This document shows, piece after piece, positions 10,469-19,741 of a stretch of 64,000 nucleotides of DNA (positions are counted from its first letter, which is position 1; each line of letters opens with the position of its first letter). The notes under the pieces were generated by a model. The model had not been told where the DNA came from, ran no database searches, and worked only from the letters and a program-made list of their open reading frames with translations. Source of the DNA: Siderastrea radians. Lineage: Eukaryota > Cnidaria > Anthozoa > Scleractinia > Rhizangiidae. The translations under genes and the position numbers were made by a program. The stretch covers positions 6,258,001-6,322,000 of the forward strand of contig OZ024895.1 in assembly GCA_964017195.1 (NCBI GenBank), given 5' to 3'.

Positions 10469-12329
10469 TTATCATTATGCAAATTAAGCAGTTGCAAAAA
10501 GAAAGCCCAAAAAATTCAGGCTTGAATGAGATTCAAATTCATGCCCCTAAAATTACCGGTTCAGTGCTCTACCATCGGAGCAATCAAGCCAACTGTCAGG
10601 AGTTGGTCACTGAGTAAGTTCACAATACGCCCATGGAATATAGATAGATGGAAGTGAAATACATTGTGATTATCATAAAATTTTGCAAACTTTGAATAAA
10701 AGATTTTAATACATGGAAGACCTTTGCAGTTATGACCAGCTCACAGTTGGCTTGGTAGCTCAGTTGGTAAAACACAGCAACAATGACAGCAGGGTCACAG
10801 GTTTGATTCCTGTTTTTGGCAAGTGCTAATATTAGTTTTATACTTTGGTTCTTCATGTATTAAAAACTTTCAGCTCTGGTTCACTCTTGTATTTCATACT
10901 AATATATTTCACTTCTACAAACAATCAAAAAATGTTTCTTTTTCTTGGGCTTTTGGGCTTTCGGAGCTCCATGTATTGCTGTTCCCAGAGTCAATAGCTG
11001 GCTCATTAGTCAGTGCTTAAGTATGGTTGCCAGGATGGGAGAGATGCTGGTTGGTAGGATAATGGAATTTTCATCCTAGAAATCTGGGATTTTAATATTG
11101 ACTTCTGCCCCTTCATTTATTGTTTACCAGAACAGTTAATCAAGACATGCTAATCAGCCAATCGGAACATGAACAGCTAATCAGAGTCTCACCTAAGCAA
11201 CATCCACCAACCAAGAAGCCCAGAGACTGTCCCTTACCCTTCTAAATACAAATATTATGAATCTAAACAGTAATATGCAAAACACAAGAATGATTGTGAC
11301 CTTTCCATGGGAAAATACTTTTTATACTTCAAAAACCATCTTAAACATGAAGAAGAAAGGAGATGGGAAGGCCAGGCTGATACAGGTATTTGGCTTTTGT
11401 GATGGATTTCTTTTTGTGGAGCCTATCACGTTGGTCAAATCAGGTGCATTTGATTTTGGAGTCATGATGATTTCTTTCTAAATGCCCCACCCTTGGGCCT
11501 AAAATATTGGTCAAATCAGGTCAAATCTAGCCTGTGTAGCTAACAGTATTATATTTTTCATTCAACTGGCAGCTTTGCTGCTTGTTCTCTTGGCTCACTA
11601 ACTCCTAGCTGTCATACAAATATTCCCGCCAGCTATGCAGTCTTGCTTTAAATCCCATCATTCTGGGTGACTCATTTCTCTATTAATGACAAGCACTTTA
11701 CAATGTTTGAAAATTGGACACTCAAATACCCAAGGGTAAGAGTAGAAAGAGGGATAAAACACCCCAACTGCCAAGCCAATCCCCCCCCCCCCGGCCCCCC
11801 AATTGATTGCTCCAAAAATGAGATGAGTTAGGATTGAGAAGTTGTAAAGAAGTACTCCACTGACTAATAAAGGGTCATTCCATCCACATTAGCATCCTTT
11901 AATCATCTGAACATTTTGGAAGGGGTTTGGAAAAACACTAGCTTTTCTCTGTAGGGATAAAGAAATACTACAACCTTCACCAATTTTGTTGGGAAGGTTG
12001 TCACATTTTACCTTTCCTCCGGTCCCCCCCCCCCCCCCCCGCCACCTTTACAAATTAATGTTGGAACTGAAACGGACTTTACATGGGACACAACGGGGGG
12101 AGGGGATCGACCAGTAGAGACGGCACAATGAAAGTTGAAACAAATGACATTGAATTTTGCACTTACCTTTGCTCATACTTCTATTAAAAGTCTGCATATT
12201 AAAGTGAATGCTGGCTCCTATCTCATAGTCAAGGTACTTAGCTTGAGCAGCACTTGGTTTAGCCACTGAGACCAGACAACTGGCAGTCGATGTAAAACAC
12301 CAAATTATCATTACAATAAACCAAGACAT
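3419..12329 (-). CDS. GH29 alpha-L-fucosidase-like protein, copy A
   Basis: Three exons: 12329-12167, 6330-5731 and 4035-3419, all with GT/AG borders and both introns in phase 1; 459 aa. Residues 1 to about 20 form a hydrophobic signal peptide, so the product is probably secreted or lysosomal. The order of landmarks follows plant-type (subfamily B) GH29 enzymes that release alpha-L-fucose from glycans: IGASIHF with His42, FNPTKLSTDEW (63-73), LLWPTETNYNYSV (96-108), WFDGG with candidate nucleophile Asp190, then PPFCDTVIREHYWFWK and VGRGCHMILNL in exon 3. The usual KHHDGF active-site motif instead reads DHLSGF (90-95), which lacks the second His and the Asp, so substrate or activity may differ. 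Copy B (19418-22126) is a close paralogue with identical exon lengths, facing away. Intron 1 (5,836 bp) is full of transposons. Family assignment is firm; activity is inferred. Confidence 0.88.
4231..4285. repeat. Tandem repeat GACTGCTAATAAA
   Basis: Three to four imperfect copies of a 13-base GACTGCTAATAAA unit in the second intron of fucosidase copy A. The surrounding intron from 4286 to 5100 shows nothing else I can identify. Confidence 0.7.
5151..5252. repeat. 24-bp minisatellite carrying four NF-kB consensus sites
   Basis: About four copies of a 24-base G-rich unit (GGGATTCCCCAGGGGGTGGG plus AAGT). Each unit contains a perfect match to GGGRNNYYCC: GGGATTTCCC at 5158-5167 and GGGATTCCCC at 5182-5191, 5206-5215 and 5230-5239, exactly 24 bases apart. 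It lies in intron 2 of fucosidase copy A. The tandem repeat is certain; NF-kB binding is inferred from the consensus only. The period is divisible by three, which creates open frames on both strands that I do not consider genes. Confidence 0.8.
6361..9705 (+). mobile_element. Unclassified interspersed repeat, copy 1 (interrupted)
   Basis: This sequence matches 34268-35455 in inverted orientation, from ACAAGAAAGCCCAATGGGC at its left end to GCGACGGCC at its right end. It is interrupted by a 2-kb TTAA-flanked element at 7648-9644. Both copies keep a roughly 89-codon open frame (here 7027-7296) of no recognised family. I found no terminal inverted repeats; a run of A near 9705 could be a retroelement tail. 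It begins about 30 bases from the acceptor of fucosidase copy A exon 2. Confidence 0.7.
7648..9644. mobile_element. Non-autonomous TTAA-inserted DNA element (piggyBac-like)
   Basis: Inverted termini GGTGGTAGAATTGGCTAAA (left) and the complement of TTTAGCCAATTGTACCACC (right) differ at one position. They are flanked by TTAA at 7644-7647 and 9645-9648. The homologous repeat at 34268-35455 lacks the 1,997-bp insert and has TTAC (read on the complementary strand) at the same place, giving an empty site. No frame inside resembles a transposase. TTAA duplication is typical of piggyBac, although these termini do not begin with CCY. Confidence 0.82.
9748..9812. repeat. AT-rich repeat of AATTGAATTAATC units
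   Basis: Alternating AATCAATTGAA and AATTAATTGAATTAATC units make a partly self-complementary low-complexity tract next to the right end of the interrupted repeat. Confidence 0.65.
9891..10028. repeat. Near-perfect 138-bp palindrome
   Basis: Arms of about 65 bases (9891-9956 and 9964-10028) containing AAAAAAGCCAAAACCGTGC and TTCTGTGATAA are inverted copies with few mismatches, centred on AGAGCACTGAGTGCTCT. It is a foldback MITE in intron 1 of fucosidase copy A. A 60-codon frame across it is incidental. Confidence 0.85.
10389..10477. repeat. (TTA)n microsatellite
   Basis: Nearly uninterrupted TTA trinucleotides over about 90 bases. On the minus strand they form the tail of the adjacent SINE. 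Confidence 0.92.
10478..10600 (-). mobile_element. tRNA-derived SINE with (AAT)n tail
   Basis: Read on the minus strand, the sequence has an A-box-like region GATGGTAGAGCACTGAACCG and a B-box-like GAATTTGAATCTC, then a non-tRNA body with TTTTTTGGGCTTTC, and runs into the trinucleotide tract. It cannot fold as an intact tRNA, so it is a SINE copy. Confidence 0.65.
10745..10822 (+). mobile_element. tRNA-like SINE head
   Basis: An A-box-like TAGCTCAGTTGGTAAAAC and a B-box GGTTTGATTCCTG are 35-40 bases apart, as in a tRNA-derived promoter. No clean acceptor-stem pairing is evident, so I call it a SINE fragment rather than a tRNA gene. Confidence 0.6.
11781..12040. repeat. Two long poly-C tracts
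   Basis: Runs of 12 C plus 6 C (11781-11800) and about 17 C (12024-12040) flank otherwise unremarkable sequence in intron 1 of fucosidase copy A. The stretch 10823-11780 holds nothing else I can identify. Confidence 0.85.
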
Positions 12330-12440
12330 CCTGGATCATTGCATGCACGGCAGTTAATGTAAATTGAGTCCCTCTGTCTCTCTGTGAACTTTAAATCCCT
12401 TTGGAAAGAGAAAGATAAGCTTCAATTTCCAGCCCCATAT

Positions 12441-13845
12441 CAGACCTGCCAACCTCCAAAACATGCAAATCTGGAGATGTTGAAAAAAAGCCCAGAAAAA
12501 CCTGGAGATTGGGACCTCAAACCTGGAGATTTCCAAAATATGTGTTAAATGAAAATAAAAATGGTAGATTTCTTGTTTCAAGGTATTCTTTACCTTATCT
12601 GTGCACCTATTGTATTCTTTTGCCGCATATTTTGAAGAGTCAGTTTCTGTTTCACTGTCGACGCGAGGCGCCAGGTTGAGTTTACTGTTCACAGCTGTAG
12701 CCTTCCAGAGACCTAAGCGCACCTATGTTTCACGGGAATGAGGCTGGAATTGTACCTAGGTTTCCCTCAAACATTAGATGTGACAAATTTGGCCATTTTC
12801 AACACAGATTTTTCAGTATTGCTTCATACTATCTGAATTGACATAATATTCGCTAAAAGGTAAAATGATGTATATACAAGGCTAAAAAAGATTTTAAAAA
12901 AGGGGTATAAACAAGTACAAGGAACCAAACGTTTTCGACATGTGTGTCATCATCAGGGTTAAAAGGTCGTTCGTGATTTGCATGGTTTTTATACTCTGGT
13001 TATTCCCGAAGGGAACAACTAGGCAACATAGCAATTAACTTGTTTGTTCAAAGTTGGGCTCCTTTGTTGGATAATTAGGCCCTCGATGATCTGTCTCTTA
13101 AAATAAGATCTTGCTGAACAAAGGACTCTCCACTGGAATGAGTGACTTCGGTTTTCCAAAACGTGACGTGTTGGTTCCGAGGTGTGGCAGATATTTGAAT
13201 GTTCAGTTATTCGCACTTCAAGATTTTGCATTGTTTCACCTACATAGTTTTCTCCGCATGAGCATTCTCCTTCGTAAATAACGTGGGACTTGTGAAGGTT
13301 TTTGTCCTTGAGACTGAAAAGACTTTTGATTTGTCTAGTCTTTTCAGTCTCAAGGACAAAAACCTTCACAAGTCCCACGTTATTTACGAAGGAGAATGCT
13401 CATGCATACCAGCACGTCACGATTTGGAAAACCCAAGTCACTCATTCCAGTGGAGAGTCCTTTGTTCAGCAAGATCTTATTTTAAGAGACAGATCATCGA
13501 GGGCCTAATTATCCAACAAAGGAGCCCAACTTTGAACAAACAAGTTAATTGCTATGTTGCCCAGTTGTTCCCTTCGGGAATAACCTGAGTATAAAAACCA
13601 TGCAAATCACGAACGGCCTTTTAACCCTGATGATGACACACATGTCGAAAACGTTTGGTTCCTTGTAATGGTTTATACCCCCTTTTTTATCTTTTTTAGC
13701 CTTGTATATACATCACTATCTGAATTGTTTGGCAATTTCAAGATTTTCTGATTCACCGTGAGATTTGGAGGCCAAATCGTGAGACCGTGAGTTCATACCC
13801 CAAACCGTGAGTCTCACGGTGAAATCGTGAGAGTTGGCAGGTCTG
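12441..13845. mobile_element. TIR element (CAGACCTGCCAAC) split by a Penelope-like insert
   Basis: Inverted termini CAGACCTGCCAAC at 12441-12453 and 13833-13845 are flanked by the direct repeat CCATAT (12435-12440 and 13846-13851). The inner sequence near the right end contains repeated GTGAGTCTCACGGTGA motifs. The CAG terminus suggests a hAT-like MITE, although a six-base duplication is short for hAT. A Penelope-like insertion at 12841-13714 sits inside, so this element is the older of the two. Confidence 0.7.
12841..13714. mobile_element. Head-to-head Penelope-like retroelement remnant
   Basis: The two halves (about 12841-13325 and 13337-13714) are inverted copies of one 3' fragment. The right half has lost an internal segment of about 80-100 bases. 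The minus-strand frame in the left half (13019 upward) encodes VIYEGECSCGENYVGET followed by RITEHSN, the pattern of the GIY-YIG endonuclease of Penelope-like elements. The insert is bounded by a perfect 13-bp duplication ACTATCTGAATTG (12828-12840 and 13715-13727). Both copies lack reverse transcriptase and are dead. Confidence 0.82.
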
Positions 13846-15367
13846 CCATATGTTTAATTGTGCACGCAATTTCCGATCGCTGCTTGTTTATGAGGAATGG
13901 TATGGAGTAGATGAATACATGTTAAAGCTAAAATTAATGTAAGAAGTTGTTCGAAAGGTTTACAAATGAAATAAGAATTTAAACTTACAACACCCGGAAA
14001 ATACCTCTTCAGAGAAAACATGCCGAACGAATTAGTTTGCATCCAGTCCCTAGAGATCCCAAAGTCCAATGGAGAAGCGGCTAAATGCCGAAGACAAATG
14101 GTGTGGCGGCCGTGACACAGGGCTACCTCACATCAATTAAGTAGACATGCATGAAAGATTGAAGTTTGCTTACCTTTGTGTACGCGTGTGTTTGATCCGG
14201 AATGAAAAATTCCGACGCGGTACTCTTTCCGAGGTCTGAGGCGAGTAAAGAAGATCGGATGTTTTTTGGATTTTCCGATTGCGTGCCGAGAATAATAAAT
14301 AGTCTATTTCAGTTTACGAACGGTCTCCGAACGTTTGTCGGCCCCAGACCTCAAAGAGATGGCCGAGCCGGAATTATTCAAAATGGCCGCCTTCCCGATG
14401 AAACACACGCGTACAACAAAGGCAGGAACAACGGTAAGCAAATTTCAATCTGTCAAATTTCAATTTGCTTATTTGATGTGAGGACCCCCTTGCCATGTTG
14501 GTAGTACTTTTGTTTATGACCCGCCAACATGGTGGCGATGACGAGTAACAGCGTGAGGCTTGGGGCCGAATACGATTATATCATGGCGTGGGTAATGGGA
14601 ATCGATATCGGAAAACCGTTCGATAAATCGATAATTATCGATATCGATACGTAAACGTTATAGACTGTCTCGATCACGTAGATGCCAAGTTTTTTGGGTT
14701 TGTATGGAGGGAGAAATGGATTTTCCCCGAAGGGGTAATATTTTTTACCTGCAGGGCCGAACTTCTAAAGGGGTATGGGGCATGCGCCCCCGGAAAAATT
14801 CTTAATTTTATGTTGCAGAGATGCGATTTCCTTTATTCTGGCCTGCCAATTGTTGTATTTAGTAAGCCATCAGTGTGAGGTTGTTAGTTCGTTTCAACGG
14901 AAGTTTAACAATTTATTATCTCTTATTTAAGATATTTTTACGTACCTAGTTGTAGTATTTTTTAAAAAGAGTGAGATTTTGTGTGAATGGCGTAGTTACA
15001 TGAGATTGGGTCGAAAAGCGTGAGTCTCACGCCAAAACCTTGAGACCTGGTATCTGCGATTAATCGATAAAAATCAACACTCACAACTTTTCTGGTAATT
15101 TCTCTTGCCGTGATGTTATCGATTTTATCGACGGATGTCGATCGTACATGCCTTTAATTTCTGACATCAATTTTGTTTTAAAAAGACTTGAAATCGCAAT
15201 AAAATGATTGAAGTGTCTTTGGCACAAGTAAAACTGTATTTGTATTTCCTCAGTAAATGTGGTTTATTAAGCTGGCAGGAGAACTGTGCTGCATCGACTC
15301 GACATGTACATGTATCTGCGAAAGTGCCATCTCGCCTATCTACCCGATCAGCAGCACTTTTCCCCCC

Positions 15368-15436
15368 GGCAGCGGGTGGCGGGTAGAGGGTGGCGGGTGA
15401 AGGGTAGCGGGCGGCGGGTAGCGGGTGGAGGGCGGT
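15368..15436 (+). repeat. G-rich (GGGTRGC)n repeat with quadruplex potential
   Basis: At least ten GGG runs separated by 3-4 bases lie on the plus strand, built from GGGTGGC/GGGTAGC units. This fits the G3+N1-7 pattern for G-quadruplex formation. It lies in the region between the two fucosidase genes, about 4 kb upstream of copy B. Confidence 0.75.
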
Positions 15437-17577
15437 AGTTCCTTCTGGCCTTTTCTACGAAGTATAAGGGGACATATATTAATATAATGGGCAGTAAAAA
15501 CTTCTAATCAATGTCCGAAAAGGAGAAAATTCGGCTATGTGAAGTCCTTTCTTTCGTTTTCACATAAATTACACCCTTTGTTGAGAAATTCCAAAATATA
15601 TCAAAATCGCTCTAATAGATTTTTGTGATACTTCACTCACTTAGAGCATTTCCAGAGAAAATGCGGGTGCCCAAAATTTTAATGAGAGTTAAAACAGGTG
15701 TGACGTAATTGTCACGTGATATTGACTCCGATCTCCAAAAAAATTATATCATATTGTACTTCAGTCTATATGTAACAAATGTGTTATAATGGATACGTAA
15801 TCAAAATCAAGCTGTTTAGGTATGAGAGGTTCAAAGCTGGACGGTGTTCCTACAAAAATGCTGGGTCGATCCACCCAGTAAAATGTTTGATCTAGATCAA
15901 ACATGGAAAACCATCAAATGCAATGTTGAGAAAGGCGGCTAAATGTTTAAACATACTCTTCCAACACGTTGTTGGACAAAAATGCTTGATCCTAGCCGGG
16001 ACAGCTGTTTGCTAGCATTAATGACGTAAATTTCTTTTAGAGGAAAAACTAATTTTAACCGTGTTACTTCTTCACAGCTGTTGACTGTTGACTTTCTGTA
16101 AACAAAATAGAAGGAGTTTGCTCACCACTAATTTACCAGTAACACATCTGCGACGTTGACTACATTTAAATGGGATTTTAAAGTAGAAGGAGGGGACAAA
16201 AGGCTTTCTTTAGGACGGGGCACTTTTGGAGCTTTTCAAAGGGAACACAAAGCTGCAGGCGCTGTCCTCGTGTACCCGTACACGAGCGACTTGACATTTT
16301 ATGTTCTTTCTTTCTAAGGTATTGTTTCCGTGTAGTCTACTGTTTAGTGTTTTGTTTCTGTGTCTGTGTACCTCTACACGAGGACAGAACCACGAAGCTA
16401 ACAATGCATATGGGTTTCCAAAACCGAAATTTTTGTGATTTTTCGTCTACGAACGACACTCTAAAGCTTGTTCTAGCAGAACTGTCCCAAAAACTACCAC
16501 AATTTCATTCTCTCTTATTTTTGTTTCGGCCCTGAAATCAATAACAATTTTCGAGCAATGTTTTTCGACTGTGAAACACCACGACTACAATTTGAATATC
16601 GTTATCCACCCTCCCATCCTTCACAATCTGCGTTCGGAATTTTTTTTTCGTTCTGGCGTGTTTGTCTGGCAATGACCAGAAACAAATAGTTTTACCCTTC
16701 GCGGCTATGGTAAAGAGAGAACCGTGAAATCCGTTAATTCCAGAATAGGAACTGGCATTTGCATGTACCTAAGATAAGATTACTTTTAATTATTTTAGGT
16801 CAGAACAAAAGAAAATAAAATAGCTTAGACGTACTGAACCACGCTGACAAAATGGCTCGAAACTGGCCTTTATTTATAACACATTTGACGTCACTTTCTC
16901 TGACAACAAAATACTTTATATTAAAAAAATGAAGCAGATAATATGAAAAGCGGCTACCATGCTAAACGGTTATGTGGATATAAAAACATTTCTTGGAAAG
17001 TTAGCTAAAGCTGCTATGTCGTGCACATGAAAATCGTCTTAATTTGACACGCAAGTCTAAGAAAGTGTGTTAAGGTTCATTTTCGTAACTCATTTTTGAA
17101 AAACTAATTTTAACTTACTTTTACAGAGATTTCTTGGTCGCCCTATGTTCCGGCGGGCAAATTAAGCTCGAAAGAAGAAAGAAACGACATGGGAGGGAAG
17201 AATCACTTCATACAATTCTCTTAAAATTCTATGACCATAACGTTTCATCTTTTGAGACCAAAACACTCAAGCACTCTAGAAAAGGACAATCTCATTCTTT
17301 TTCACTTGATATAAATGATTTATTGGGAAACTGGAACCAACCATTATACAGCGCGGCAACCATATTGATGTGCCTCTAATGAGCCTGAATTTTATTTATC
17401 ACTAAGTTTTCAATCCTGGAAACTTTCAAGTAGAAGAAGGAACTAAAAAGTCTTAAGGACCGGCATCGCAAAGACGTTGTCTTCAACATGGATTCATTGT
17501 GAAATGTCCATTGTCAAGAAGAATTTTAATAGGTTTGTGAGCAGTACGTCTGACATACAGATATGGGACACACGGTT

Positions 17578-17753
17578 CTAGCCTGAGAAAACAGCCGACG
17601 TTTCACGAGGTCGCCACTAGAGCCCTCGCAAAACGAAGTCTGAGTAACGAGCGCAGAAATTCCATTCTGATGAAGTTCACTACCCAGATCTCGGTAGTGT
17701 TTTTGATTGGTTGAAAGCGAATTCCAAGGCTAACACGGTTCTCAGGCTAACAC
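17578..17753. mobile_element. MITE with TAGCCTGAGAA termini
   Basis: Inverted ends TAGCCTGAGAA(AA)C and GTTCTCAGGCTA bound about 176 bases, with an internal small palindrome CTACCCAGATCTCGGTAG. A fragment of the same family, AGCCTGAGAAACAGCCGACG, occurs at 39998-40017 inside a PCCB intron repeat. Confidence 0.65.
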
Positions 17754-19417
17754 GGTTCAGGCTCAAACTGTTATTCAAAATAAGGCCGCTACACAGCTCT
17801 ACACGTTTTCATCATCGTGAAGAATGACCTGTAAACAAAAACTAATTAACTCAAACTGAACTGAAGTTCCGAGTTTTTAGGGCCAAAACACCCAAACAAA
17901 AACCAAAAGACCCAAACCTTTAGCAAATGGTATTTTCATTTTTTTCCACAAGATATATTAACTAATTTTAGGCAAACCGATCCAAACATTGAAAGAGGGA
18001 TTTCTAAAGAAACTCACCGAAGAATCAGCTAGAAACTAATTAGCTCAAGGTAAAAATGAAATCATATTGATCTAAAATAGAATGCACTGATTTGTCAGCC
18101 ATAAAGATATTATAAAAACAAAGGGGAGACAAAAAGACCCTAAGCCAACGGTAGCCATTTTTAAGTGGTCGGTATAAGCGGTGATATTGACGTCACTCCT
18201 CAAATTAATGCGCCTGATTTGGGGGCTTGGGAGAACAACTTGAACCTTGGAAACCCTTCCTTAAACACAATACTCCATATTGCGCGAAAGACCATTGTCT
18301 TCCACGAGTGGCTATTTCAAAACATATTATTTTGAACAAAAGCACTTCTACTTCGAAAGCGTCACCTTTAAAAACAATTTTAAACCTAAGGAAACCCGTT
18401 AAAAACACATTAAAATTTTATTTTTATTTTATTTTTGTTCAACTATGAGTGGGGAAAGTTTCAGGAATGGTATTATTGAGAAATCGCTACAAAACAGACC
18501 ATTAACTCAAATTTATTTAAGAAGTCAAGGTTTAAAACCACTGCAAAAACCGTGTACGATCAATCTTGCTCAACGTCGGATCAGAAAGATCGTGATCAGT
18601 CAAAATTGATTAAAATATAAATGATTGTCCAAATGACTACTGCAGGGACTGATCAAACAACGTGAAAAGACTTGAGTTACAGTATTTCGACTGGCCAGTA
18701 CCAGTCTTCATGAGGTTTACAGATGTATTTTTGCAAAGGTTACGACTATGGGGAAAAGTAGATCTTAGCAAGGGTCATTGGAATCCAAAAAGAAAAATGT
18801 AGGTGACCAAGCACTTTTCAGAGATAATTAATCAACCATAATTCTAAAAAAAAAGCGTTAACATAAAAGGAATGTACGGCAATTTCTTTCCAAATTTAAG
18901 CTCAATTATCTCTCTAAAATGCGTGACTACTCCCAATTTTCTTTTTGCATTCTGATAGCCCTTGCTAAGATCTGCTTCTTTCACATAGTCTTAAACCGCG
19001 CAAAAATATTGTTGTATTGGTGGGCAAATTCCTTAAGAAACCCGAGTATCTCGAGATGCGCAGAAAGTATGTGTAGTAGAAAAACAATGAGCAGAAGTTT
19101 CATATACGACGTGGCATGATGTGACTACTTAGAAATGATAGAAGACAAATAAAAAATTTTTTAACTATAATTAGTACAATTTTACAACTGTTGGGATGTC
19201 AATCACAGCGGAGACATTCCCCAATCCTGATAATTCACCATTCCTGCTCCATCCCTCCTCCATTCCTGCAATTCCCATTCTGCGGTCCATAATCCTTTCT
19301 GTCCTCGACATCTCGTGATCTGCACGAGTTTTACGTTCGGCATTTCTTCTGTGGAGTCACTTGGTTGAAGCTGGTTCTCTGCGAATGCTTTCGTTAGAGA
19401 ACTGCCGTGAGTACAAA

Positions 19418-19695
19418 ATGTCTTGGTTTATTGTGATGATAATTTCGTGTTTTGCAACTACTGCTCGTTGTGTGGTCTCAGTGGCTAAACCAAGCTCTAC
19501 TCAAGCAAAGTACCTTGACTATGAGATAGGAGCCAGCATTCACTTCAATATGCAGACTTTTAATAGAAGTATGAGAACAGGTAAACGCACGAATCAGACT
19601 TTCAGATCAATATCATTTGTGTCAACATTGAGGGCATGTTACTGTCTAGTTATTATTTTAATTTTTTATGTATTGTCTTATTTCTTTTAGCAACA

Positions 19696-19741
<46 letters not shown>

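Larger units (their letters stand above)
12330..19417. other. Shared upstream region of the divergent fucosidase genes
   Basis: This 7.1-kb interval separates the two fucosidase start codons, so both promoters should lie at its edges. No exon was recognised. It contains a nested transposon complex (12441-13845), a G-rich repeat (15368-15436) and a MITE (17578-17753). Around 14340-14540 are ATGGCCGCC and ATGGTGGCG motifs that resemble YY1-type promoter sites but could be incidental. I see nothing specific in 15440-17570 or 17760-19410. Confidence 0.6.

Noticed and set aside
10745..10822. Functional tRNA genes at the tRNA-like A/B-box sequences
   Set aside because: The acceptor stems do not pair cleanly and the units continue into SINE bodies and tails; the same holds for 10478-10600, 26225-26415 and 57010-57225.
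13283..13588. A separate plus-strand gene opposite the minus-strand GIY-YIG frame
   Set aside because: It is the inverted, internally deleted second arm of the same Penelope-like insertion, missing the core of the endonuclease motif.
14359..14434. Short coding exon starting ATGGCCGAGCC and ending at a GTAAGC donor
   Set aside because: Only about 25 codons, no recognisable continuation exon downstream, and ATGGCCGCC motifs can be promoter elements; not supported enough to list.
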